Assembly: GCF_000321225.1 (NCBI RefSeq)
Contig: NW_004451665.1
Span: 143,922 to 207,921, forward strand
Source of the DNA: Odobenus rosmarus divergens
Lineage: Eukaryota; Chordata; Mammalia; Carnivora; Odobenidae
Reading direction: 5' to 3'
Length of the DNA stretch: 64,000 bases
Shown here: piece after piece, positions 48,101 to 60,100 of the stretch
Numbering within the stretch: position 1 is the stretch's first letter
Layout: each line of letters begins with the position of its first letter
Made by a program: the position numbers and the translations under genes
The notes under the pieces: model-generated
Databases searched by the model: none
Seen by the model: only the letters and a program-made list of their open reading frames with translations
Told to the model about the DNA's origin: nothing

Positions 48101-51100
48101 CAGCGGGTTTGGAGAGTGGGCAGTGCCTCAGTCTTTGCGGCATTTCCTCATGAAGCCTTCGTCAGCCACAAGTAGGGTCAAATGCACTCGGGGGTATGCA
48201 TGTCACCGGCGTAAGAGGAAGCCTAGGTAGGACTTATGGGTCCGCATTCGTACCCGGAGTGGGATGCCCACTTCATCCATGGAAACATCGCTCAGGTCCT
48301 GAGCACTCCTAGCCACCCGCCTACTGTCATCCTTCGCCTTTTTCTCAGTAGCCCTTCCAGGCGAGGTGGGTTTCTCCTGGGTTGGTGCCAAGTCCTGCTC
48401 TCCCACTCTTCTTTCTGAGACAGGATCTGGAAGCGAGAAATAGTCATTAGCTAAACCAGCTCTTCCGGTGGCTCCAAAGCAAAAATCTCCCAAACAATCC
48501 AGCTGGGGGAAGTGTGTTTGCTAATTCCCAATAGGAATGAGTTTCATTTAGAGTATGCATTGGCAAACTACGGCCTGGCCATCTGTTTTTGTAAAGTTTT
48601 ATTGGGGCATAGCCACACCCATTCGTTTGTGTATTATTTATGGATGCTTCCAAGTTACAGTGGCCAAGCGGAGTAGCTATAACAGAAACTATGGCTAGTA
48701 AAGACTGAAATATTTATCATCTAGCCCTTTCAATCACTAAGTGCACATGAGAGTTGATTTGATTCAGGACTAGAGGTTACAGAGAGAGAATAAACAGACC
48801 AGGTGTGGTCTACAGATTATAAAATTACTTCATATACTCTGTTATTCCAAGCCACGTCACTTACTATGAGAAGGCATTATGGCTATGCATGACATGTCCT
48901 GTGGCCATGGGGGTGAACCTCTCAGAGCACGGGCCTTCAAGGAGCTGATGGCCAGTGGGCAGAAAGGGTGAGAGAGCCAGCGATGAGAATGTAGGATGAC
49001 CAGGGCGGACAGAGTCCTCATCTCACTTAGCTGAGGAACTTAGGTTCAGGGCTGACGTCTCAGAGGGAGTCACCCAAACAGGAAGTGAGGGGTGCCCCCG
49101 GCAGAGGGAACAGCATCAGCAAATGCAAGGAGCCTCTGAACTACTCTGAGCTACACAGGTGCCAGGCACTGTGCTCAATTCTTCATATACATTATCTCAG
49201 TTCATCTAATAACCCTATGAGGAAGAAACTATTATCTGTCCATTTAAAAAAAAAAAAAAAAAAAACTGTGAAGGGCACCAAGGCACAGAGAAGTTAAAGT
49301 GCCCTGCCTGAGGTCACACAGCTGCCATGTGGCCAAGCTGGGATTTGGACTAGGGACACCTGACTCCAGCGGTTCTCTATGAACCATACCCTGTCATACC
49401 TCTCTCCAAGACGGCACCAAGGCTTTGAGCCTGGCCTGATCCAAACAGAAGTTAATAAAGGGACTGGGGTGGGCAAGGCAGGGAGAGATGGCTGCTTCCA
49501 TTCAGACATGGTAAATTTGATGGTGAGACATCCAAGCAGAAAGGCCCTCAAAGAAATAGGCGAGCAGGGCCCCGGTGAGGCCATCAGCATAAAAGTCATG
49601 GAAGAGGTCAGGGAGATGGAAGCGCTCATGGAGGAGTACGTGCAGGTAGAGTCAAGGGCTGACGTCACGCGCTGAGGGGTGTCACAGCCGACACGCTGAG
49701 GAGCAGAAGGGATCCCCCAAAGGACATAGGAATTATCGGAGGGGGAGGAAATGAACCCAAGAGGAACAGTGAGGCATCACTGAAGCCAGAGAAGACAGAA
49801 TTCCAAGAAGTGGGTGATCCAACCCATGAAAGGAAGGAAGGAAGAAAAAGAAACCAAAGCAGAGAAAGGGGCATTCGATTAGGCAAAAGAAGAGTCACGG
49901 GATCACTGACAGAGGGAGCAAGTTTCCGAGGGCGGTGGGGGTGGGTGCCAGGCTGCAGAGAAAGGGACGATCATGTGAGCAGGAAGTAGGGAAGGAACTG
50001 GGGTGGGGGTGGGGGGTCAGCACACAAGGACAGACTATGGCAGGTGGCAACCATAGAGGTCAAGAGGCTAGGGGTCCAAAAGGTTTGAGCCGGGGGAGTC
50101 TAAGTCCTAGCAGCGACGCCCTGGTGGTAAGACTGAAGGGGAGCGAGAGGGGACTGGCACTCAGCCAGTGCTCAGGCAGGACCCGGTCACTGACTGAGGG
50201 AGAGCTTCTCATCTCTGGGAAAGGAAAGAGCGCAGACGGCTGGCTAGAGACTAAAATCCAGCGGAAAGGAGGGGCCTGAGGGCACACGCAAGGTTGTGCC
50301 CGAGTCTGAGATGTCCCCGTGTGGAGGAGGGGCTGGGGACGAGGGGACACGCTGTGTCAGCATGCTCAGGTGCTACAACCCTCACAGCCTGCCCACCTGG
50401 TGGGGCGACCCAGCTGGGATTTCAAACTAACTTCTGAAACACGGACTCATTCTGTGACTGCAGAATGGTTTCTAAACCTTCTGTGCGAGACCCAGGGGCT
50501 AGTGTGTGCTTCAGACGACCCGATCCCTGGCATCACAGCCATGAGCCTTCAAGGATGGTAAGATCAGACTGGACGCACGGAATGAGTTCTCATGCTCCCA
50601 AGGCAATTCCAACAGGAGGCCAAGGATTTGGCAGGAAGCCTGGAAGTGCAGGGCAATTTCAAGTTACCCAAGTCTACCCTTAATATGGCTCTGCTGAGCA
50701 TTTTCCTTATGCCTGGAAAGGTTTTCCTAAGTGTCACCAGGAAGCAGCAGGAGAGGCTGATTTCAAGCCATCTCACCCGGTGCTTGGAGGTGCTCACACT
50801 CCTCACTCCAATGTCCTCTCTTAAGAAGTAGCAGCAAATCACAGACTTGGCATTCTCAGGGTTCCCAGACCCAGAGACATTTTTTTAATCGTTAGGGCAA
50901 GTGGCTCTAACAAGAATCACTTAACTGCAAAACTCAGGCTGACAGTCCAGTGATTTGTTCCAAAGCTGTCAGAGTTCTTTGGCTCTACAAAAATTAGCCC
51001 TGAATTATTTTATTTTAGAAGCTTGTGATCCTGTGATTCATGACTAAGTAGATTTTCAATGCACAGAGAGATGAAATGCGTCCTCAAAGAAATTTTTTTT

Positions 51101-54100
51101 TTTTTTTTTTTTTTTTACAAAGTGAAAACCTAACATGACACTTTCTCATACCAGGCAGGTGACAGGACCACCCTGTGACATCCAGAGGACAATGAGGGTT
51201 GCTGCTATTTCTCATGAGGCAAATACTGATCCCTCAACAGGATATCCTGCAGCATTTCCTTCCAGTTTTATACTGAGCTTTTAAAAGGAAGGTGCTGGAA
51301 AGGGCCACTCAGTGAGTGACAATGTTGACAACCTAGGACAGGGCCTCTGTGTTTGTGGGCAGCTTCCTTTTTCTTCACACCCAAAGCTCAGTGATAGAGG
51401 ACCACAGCAATGCTGACATGTCCCTGAGGAAGATGTGCCGGACCCTCCGCCCCAGCCCAGACCTGCTTCCCTGCCCATCTCCCCAAGGGAACCATGAGCT
51501 GGAGGTGGCCAAACACCATGTGGGTCTCCATCCAGAATGAATCTCGTTGAACAAGAAGCCCCATAAAGGCTCAATAAAAACCCATTAAGGACTGGGGGGT
51601 CGGGCTGAGGTGAGTGGCCCTTCAAGTGCCATCACCCCAGGTACGATGGGCAAAGCCTCACTGATGCTAGGGAGCAGAGTCAGCCCAGCCAGCCCTCTCT
51701 CCTTCAAGAGCTTCTGAACAAAATGGTGCTGTTCTTTTTCAACAAAAACTAACATTTAGTGAGAACTTACTTTATGTCCCACTCTACCAAACACCATTAG
51801 TGGCTGTGTCCTAAAACTTAAGGAAGATGGAAACATTAGGCTTATTTTGGAGCCAAGGAAGTGGGCTGAGCCTGCCAGCCTGATGGAGAAGCCCTAACAC
51901 CGCACAGTGCTTCCCAGCGTGCAAAGCATACCACGCGCCCCCCTCCTGTCGCACGTGAGCCTCACGCCTCTCCAAGGACGGACGAGGACGATCCTCCCTG
52001 TTTCGCACATGAGGCAACTACGCTGCAGGGAGGAAAAGTCACTTACTCGGGGACAAATGATGTCAATAAAAAGAAAGAGCCAGGACCAAACTGTGGGCTT
52101 CCTAACTTGGGTTTGGGCCCCCGTCTCATCCATTTCACTGCTCCTTCCCAAATCCCAAAGGCAGGACAGCGTTCACAGGAGCTCCCTTCGTTTCACAGCC
52201 ACCCTGGTCTCAGCAACCTGGGCTGGGGCCAGGGACTAAAGAGGGTTAGTGTGGCAGAGTCAGGAGGGGGCAGCGAAGGGCATCTCATGCTCAACCACGG
52301 CCTGTCCTGGTCCTGGGGCCAAGTCCCGATAAAGCAGAGTGGGTGTGAGAACCCCGTGATCTCCCCCCGCGCCGGGCTCTCCACGAATCCCAAGGGCAGC
52401 AGTAGCAGGAAGTAACACAGAAATCGTGAAGCAGCTGCTCAGAAAACGATGAAAACTGGTGTATCCACCAGATCAGGGATTCCTGCCCCAGATTCACACG
52501 TGTCTGTACAAACACCATGTGCCCATCTGATAGGTGTGGTTTCTTCTAGAGATGAATCTACTGCCTTTATTAGATTCTTCAAATGAGTCCATCACTACGA
52601 AACGGTTAGGAACCATCACACCACACCGTGGGCTGCTGGAGGGCAGCACAGCACCCAGACATGGCCACAGAGCCTGGCCCAGGGCCGGATACAAAGTAGA
52701 CACTCAATAAAATGAGGAACGAATCAACGGCGGTGTCTGCTGACAATGGAAACTCCTGTCTACCAAGCACCTAGTGAGAGCCAACGCTCAGCGCTGGGCT
52801 GCTCGTACGCAGGACCTATGCGGCAGTACTGTGTTTCCCATTTGGCAGAGAAGAAAACTGACCTGTGGTTTCGATCATTAGCAGCCTGCCTAAGCTGTAC
52901 CCTTGGGGAAAAGTAGGACCAGGGCTCAAAGCAGAATGGCTACAGAAAGCCCTAAGGACATGGCGAAACCTTCCCATTCCTGGGCTTCCTCACAGTTCTG
53001 CCTACGTGCGGCTATGCTTCAACAGGGATGGAGCCCTGACACCCGATTATCTAGCAGATCCATGCCCACCACTGCCAGTTCTTGATGAGACTTGCTCCTC
53101 AAGCGTGGTCAGTACACAGACAGCATCAGCATCCCTGGGGACCCGGTCAGACATGCAAGTTCTCACCCATATGCATTAAATCCGAATCTCTGGAGCTGTG
53201 GCCTGCAAATCCGGGTTTTGGACCAGGTCTCCAGGAGACTCTGCTGGCTGCCCACACCCCCTTCCAGGCACTGCTGGTCTGGAGGCTCTCACCCAGGTCC
53301 ATCACATGCCACTGACTGGCATCTGGGCTTGCCACCCGACAAGAAAAGAACCTGCCCACATTTCCTAACCCTGACTTATCACATCCCAGGAGAGGGATTA
53401 GAAGCAACAGAAAGGGGACTTCTTCAGCAAGGCCTGCCACAAACGCTCCACCTAAGGCATAACTCTTTGTTCTTTTTATTCAGAGGACCCTGTTCTTACC
53501 CATTAAGGCACTGATCACAGCTGCCCAGGGCCCATGTACAAGTTGGGGTCACTGGTGAGGGGTGCCCCGTCTGCCCCACAGGCTGCACAGAGGAGGCAGG
53601 ACGGTGCCTGCTTTCCCCATCCTTGCGTCCCCAGCACATCAGAGGAAATCACCAGACTGTGCCGCTCACACATCAAAGATGTTAGCGTGTAAAGAAATAT
53701 TTGGCACCTACCTGGAAGGCTACTGAGTCGTTTTTGCTGTTCTGTGATAAAAGAAAAGATATACATCATGAGATTTACACAGACATGGTAAGACCAGGAA
53801 GTCCTGCCAGAACTCGTGAGCATCCCCAAACTGGTGTCCTGTCCCCTGGGCTTAGATGCCAGACCGTGGCGTGGCCACCACAACCAGCCCAATGCTGGAG
53901 CATTACTTCCGTTGTCCAGGTGTGGTGTCTCCAAGCCCCCACTCCTACATCTGCACCAAGATTCAGGGAACGGTCACTGTTTTCTGGTTGTTTCCATCTC
54001 GTTTCAAGGTGATCAGATCATGGAAGGAGATCCTCCCAACTCCCCTGGTTTCAAAGGACCAGGACGTTATCACGACCCCACTCTCAGTAATGTTCTGAGG

Positions 54101-57100
54101 GAAACAGAATCGTGATCGTAACCATGGCAGCTACCCCCTCATGAGAGCTCGGTCAAACACCAGACATTGTTTTAAGAGCTTTCGTACGTTAACACTTTAA
54201 ATCTTTGCAACAACCCTAAGCAGGTAGGGCAGGTGGGTTGAGACACCCCAGAGAAGCGGCACATACTACCCATGAACTGAACATCAGAGGAGGGCCTAGA
54301 ACCTGAATCCCTGACTCCTACTGTGGGCTGCCTTCCAACCCTGATCATCAGGCCACCGCTGTTCCCCAAAACAGATGGTCTCTCGTGGAGGGGAGCCCAA
54401 GATCTCCTTCTGAGAGTTCTGTGTGTACGTGCTTCGGGATAAGCACAAAAATGACCTTTACCTTCCACGGCTGCTAAATATAAAGCAGCCGCATAGATAA
54501 AAATAGAGCACTGGCCAGCCCCTGGGTGCTGTCATCATCCCCCTTGGCTGCGGCCCTACCCTCCCTCCAAAATCCATGTGGGCAAGAAGGAAACAGAGCA
54601 GTAGGGGTGCTCACAGCCAGTGGAACAGCCTGCCCACCTCTGGATGCGGACGAAGTTCACACCAGCTGGACAACAGGAGCCCAGCCGAGCTCTAGGCTCA
54701 GCTCTGCCAGCAACTTGGTAGGGATATTGACCAATCGCATAAACTCTGCCCTTAGTTTCCTCATCTGTCCAATCAAACTGCCCACCGGACCGATGGTTCC
54801 CAAACTTCAGTCTGCCAAATGGAGGCAAGGGCTTCCTCATCAGGCAGGCAACAGCAAACTTATTCAACTTAAAAGGCTATGTTGTTCCTCCTGGGATCTG
54901 AAATGACCTTTCACAGAATGACATGTGATACGGATAAGAGCAGTTGTTTTTCAGGGGTGTTATTTACTATAGTTAAAAATGAGCAACCCTAGGGGTAGTC
55001 CCCAGGCTGCTTCCTGTGACCATGAGACCCAGAGTCTGGGAGCCACGGAGCTCTTAGTCTCCAGTGTGGTCTTTGGACCGGAAGCAGTGATGTGTCCTAC
55101 AAGTTGCTGGAAAAAAAAANNNNNNNNNNNNNNNNNNNNNNNNNNNNNNNNNNNNNNNNNNNNNNNNNNNNNNNNNNNNNNNNNNNNNNNNNNNNNNNNN
55201 NNNNNNNNNNNNNNNNNNNNNNNNNNNNNNNNNNNNNNNNNNNNNNNNNNNNNNNNNNNNNNNNNNNNNNNNNNNNNNNNNNNNNNNNNNNNNNNNNNNN
55301 NNNNNNNNNNNNNNNNNNNNNNNNNNNNNNNNNNNNNNNNNNNNNNNNNNNNNNNNNNNNNNNNNNNNNNNNNNNNNNNNNNNNNNNNNNNNNNNNNNNN
55401 NNNNNNNNNNNNNNNNNNNNNNNNNNNNNNNNNNNNNNNNNNNNNNNNNNNNNNNNNNNNNNNNNNNNNNNNNNNNNNNNNNNNNNNNNNNNNNNNNNNN
55501 NNNNNNNNNNNNNNNNNNNNNNNNNNNNNNNNNNNNNNNNNNNNNNNNNNNNNNNNNNNNNNNNNNNNNNNNNNNNNNNNNNNNNNNNNNNNNNNNNNNN
55601 NNNNNNNNNNNNNNNNNNNNNNNNNNNNNNNNNNNNNNNNNNNNNNNNNNNNNNNNNNNNNNNNNNNNNNNNNNNNNNNNNNNNNNNNNNNNNNNNNNNN
55701 NNNNNNNNNNNNNNNNNNNNNNNNNNNNNNNNNNNNNNNNNNNNNNNNNNNNNNNNNNNNNNNNNNNNNNNNNNNNNNNNNNNNNNNNNNNNNNNNNNNN
55801 NNNNNNNNNNNNNNNNNNNNNNNNNNNNNNNNNNNNNNNNNNNNNNNNNNNNNNNNNNNNNNNNNNNNNNNNNNNNNNNNNNNNNNNNNNNNNNNNNNNN
55901 NNNNNNNNNNNNNNNNNNNNNNNNNNNNNNNNNNNNNNNNNNNNNNNNNNNNNNNNNNNNNNNNNNNNNNNNNNNNNNNNNNNNNNNNNNNNNNNNNNNN
56001 NNNNNNNNNNNNNNNNNNNNNNNNNNNNNNNNNNNNNNNTGATCCAAAGCTAGGTGGCTAGGTGCCTCCATTCTCCTCCACTCTTCCTGCTCTGCCTCCT
56101 TAGGGAACATATGGTTTGCTCTTTAGGAGAAGCTACTTTTAATTCCAAAAAACGAATGTACTTGTATCCTTTACTGAAGGATGTGTGACTGAGGCAGCAC
56201 GATTCTGATCTTTAAACCCAAAGGGCAGAACTGCACAAAAGAGAAAGGCAAGAACTGAAAGCATTTGGGCAAATAAGAGGAATCCATTTGCCCAGAGAAG
56301 AAACAAAAAAGAACTACAGGCATTTCTGTGCCCAAAGATGTCTCACTAGGTGTCATCAGAGGAACTTGGTGGAAGCAGCTGACATTACACTTGGCATTTC
56401 CCAAAAACCAAGTTGCCTTGGGAATAAATCCCATTTTTAGAGAAACTGCCTTTCCTTCTGGGAACTAACTTGCTTCTGTTTGGATTTTTTTTTTTTTAAA
56501 GATGAGTCACAAAGAAGTTCATAGAGAACCAAAATTTCACTTTGTCCTGCATTGTGGACACTGTCTGGGCAGAGAAAGCTATTGCCAGTAAGGGGTATGG
56601 CCCTTACTGAGAATGGGGTCTTATATAATAGTTTAGGGTTAGGGTTGGGACCCTTGTCATCTTTGGAAGAACATAGATTCATGGAGGACGGTTAATATGG
56701 AGGCCATACATAACGAAAAAAAAATTACTAAAATAACTATTTAAGATTCAAGTGGGAAGATTTTTAAGTGAGAGGAAATGTTTCATTCATCTGTTTTACA
56801 AGTTAGAAGCAGGAAACAGAAAACTCCATTTAATATGGAAAACAATTAAAAATAGATTCCAGTTCCATTCTCATCCAAGTTAATGTGGGGGGGGGTCCTG
56901 GGGGAACTATGCAGTAGGCGAGCAGCGAGTCAAGAAAAGGAGAGGTTTGGTGCCCAGCTTTTTTTGAAACTCAGACTAAAAAGCCCTTTCTGCTCTAGGA
57001 AACAGCTTGACAACTTTACACTTCACACTGAAAAGGATTTTTATGAAGGGAAAGTTTCTCTCTCCACTGAATTCCAACTAGTAAAACTTGGGACTTAGAA

Positions 57101-60100
57101 TCATCTCCTGAAATTTTAAAGCAGAAGGGTCAACAGATACAACTATTACCTCAAAGCGCTTCTGCTTTACCTAAGATGCCCCTTCAGAGAAGGGGAAGAA
57201 CCAACTAGAAGCAGTAAGAGAAACAACAGAAAACAAACATGGAAACCCTCAGCAGAGCTGTATGGGGCCATGTAGCATAAGGGACAGACAGCCACGTGAG
57301 CCTCATGTCCCCAGAGGGTGCACCGAATGACAGCCCAGTGTGATAACTGCTGGCAAGAGTCAAGGCCAGTGAGTCACCAAGAGAAAGTCCAGTGCCTGCT
57401 TTAGAGGCCACAAAAACACATTTGATATTTTATAAAGGTTTCCACCCGTTATGCTTTCTTTCTTTTTTTTTTATTTTGGTACTCAAAATTTTGCTTTTTA
57501 GAAAATTCATGATGTCAAAGAACCACATGACTTATTAAAAGAGGTATTATTGTATGTAGATTTTCCAGGCAAAGCTCTGATTTGAATGCTCATGATGAGG
57601 AGATAAGATGCACAGACTTTTTCCCTTCTGTCTTTACTTTCTTTTTGGTGCTACCATCTGAAGACAACTGTGACTGCCCCAGGCGTGCAACACATGCTAC
57701 ACCAGCTTACTTACGCAGATATCCAACATCATTCCAAATCAGGGGCCTGTCTCCCTGCTGTGGTCTACTCTGTGGGTCATGGGAGTAAACGGGGGGCAGA
57801 CGGCCTTGGGGAAGGATGGAGTTTGTGAAAAGTTCTGTGGAATGGCAGAATTCTTGCCCCCGGAAGTCACAGAATAGCTATGTCAATGCCAGTGAGCTGG
57901 GGGCGCTCTGCGAAGGTCCCTTACCTCGATTGTGTTGCAAGAGTACAATAGTAGGATTGACAATTGTCGTAGAGGGGTAGGCAGATGATGGCTTGCTAAC
58001 TGGTGCAGAGATTTGGGGATCGGTTCCAAGGTGGGATGAAGACACTTCATTTAGTAGAGGACCTGAATCCTGAAAAGTGAACACACATTATAACCAACTG
58101 TAAGTACAGGAAATCTAATGTTAACGCTTTTTAAAAAGAAGAAATTTACAGCTTTACAAGGACCTTAATTATAAAAAGAAATGTAATCAATGAGACATCA
58201 CTAATTCCAGTTAGAAGTTTAATCTGGAAGGCTTAGTCTCTTTGTTGGTGTTAGTAAGGGTAGAGAGGGAAGGTGAATGTTACTGGAAGTCTCAGCAATA
58301 TCATTATTTTCACCTGGTAATAACTGTGGATCAATCCAGTTACTGAAAAAGGAAATTCAAAACAAAGTAGAACAACATGCAAGACTCATGCAATTCCAAA
58401 TGTGATCCGAGAACGAGAGCTGGTTTAAGGGAAAATCAGGAAAGTTTAGTACACTTGTCTAAAGAAACATGAGACAATGTGAGGACAAGAAGCCATCGAT
58501 ATAAGAGTAGGGAAAAATTAAGTATTGGTCCTCCTGGAAAGCCACTCTTGTTATTTGCATCACTCAACAAACTTACTAGCACTTGCTGCTAAGATTTGGA
58601 TGTTATCCAGTTCTACCCTGACATTTTTTTTTCACTCCAGTATTGAGTGACAAAGATCTCTGAAGTGGTAAAGACTTATAAAAATCCTGACTTCAAAAAC
58701 CTGAGGTTTCAGCTATAAAATCCAATAGAATCATTACTATTAAAATTACAATTTGCATGATGGGAATGATGGCAGTCTTTTTTAAAGACAGGAAAATAAG
58801 ACCTCAATATGTAGTAAGGATACCTATTCAGTTTCCTCTATCACACCTATTTACAAAGTTTCTATTTTTGAATTTACAGACCTCCAGTGGAATGTCATTC
58901 TTAAGGAGTTTGAAAGGCAAGACTTTGATCATCACTCTCCAGATGCAAGTATGGCTCAAAGCAATTAGTATGCTCCAGAGATCAGCTTCTAAGCACCTGT
59001 AGAACAGAAGCCATGCCTCCCTTCCTCTTTTTGACCCCTGAACCTAGCACAACACCCTGCAGACAGCAGGTGCTCGGTAAATAAACACCACCTGAATGAC
59101 TGGAGCCATCTCTTGGCAAAGATGTATCTGAACAACTTTTGCAGCAAGAAAACACGTGCCCATAAAAGAGAGAATGTGAGTATCAGGACCGGGGACAGCT
59201 CTCGACACACAGTAGGGGCTTCAGTCCAATTCTTCTGAAAGTGCCCTAATGTTGCAGCTGCTAGTTATGAGCAACAGCTCAATTTAGTGAATAAAAGCTT
59301 TCCCGAGACTCAAGAGGCATATGATCTTGTTCAAAAGTGCTTCATCTCCATTTTTTCATTTGTAAAGTAGAAAAAAATTACACTTGTCTTAATTTACTTA
59401 AGTGATTTAATAAAGATAAATGATATATCCGTGAAAACTCTGCCATAATGCAGCCAAGAAACACACACACACACAAAATCAGGCATGTGGCTCCTTAAGG
59501 TATAAATGCTTATTGTGGTATCTGGATGGATCATGTGAACATGAAATATTCCACAAAATTTTATTCTGTGGCACAAGTCTTATTTCTAGAACATCACAAA
59601 AATGGCTCTTGACTAAAGAACCCGGTTCAATTCACATGAATTTTCTTTTCCCCTCTTACTCTCAAATAGCTGCAGATGGAGCAAATCTCAACTTGTGGCT
59701 TGGCCACCATCCCCAGGGGCTCCTGCTCTTCTTGACAGTTCTCATTGAGTGGAGGATCCCAAGCAGCTCCCTTTCTCACCTTACTGTTACCGGGGACCAA
59801 ACCAGAACTTATCAGGCCAGCTGAGGACTCCCCCAGAAGTCTATACCAGGCTGATCAGTCAGGTTTGAGAAACTGAGGACACTGTCCTAACTAGCCTGTT
59901 CTGGATCACCTGTAACAAAACTCGATATGAAAATCTAGATCTATATAGATGATAAATTTTAGAATATACAACAAAACTACTCACAATTGTATACTAGGGC
60001 ACTAAAAATTCTCGCTTTATATACTGCTCCAGAGAAATACTCTGTGCCAAGGGGAAGAATATCTATACCCTCCAAAACAAGAATAGCTTCTCAATTCATC

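Larger units (their letters stand above)
46201..48253 (-). other. SORBS1: SORBS1 intron, 2.05 kb
   Basis: Contains an oppositely oriented pair of carnivore SINEs (46340-46514 and 46578-46768) close to the downstream acceptor, and two MIR remnants (47095-47165 and 47195-47345). The stretch 47500-48250 shows nothing identifiable. Confidence 0.7.
48427..53711 (-). other. SORBS1: SORBS1 intron, 5.3 kb
   Basis: Holds a Charlie-like hAT remnant (48560-48735), MIR copies (49140-49375, about 51735-52085 and 52740-52900), an L2 3' end (52590-52725), a MER5 copy (53098-53260), a T-run at 51096-51116 and a G-rich stretch near 49975-50018. No carnivore SINE. No further exon seen. Confidence 0.7.
53742..57924 (-). 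other. SORBS1: SORBS1 intron, 4.2 kb, interrupted by an assembly gap
   Basis: Contains MIR remnants near 54150-54330 and 54690-54800 and the run of Ns at 55120-56039. The flanks of the gap show no exon. A short TTAGGG-like stretch near 56632-56648 is too short to call a telomeric repeat. From 56040 to 57924 I see nothing identifiable. Confidence 0.7.

Noticed and set aside
54979..56110. Long open frames crossing the gap
   Set aside because: They are open only because Ns carry no stop codons.
56484..56502. T-run followed by AAAGAT, resembling a SINEC tail
   Set aside because: The sequence beyond it does not match the SINE body.
56630..56650. TTAGGGTTAGGG-like sequence
   Set aside because: Only about two units; too short for an interstitial telomeric repeat.
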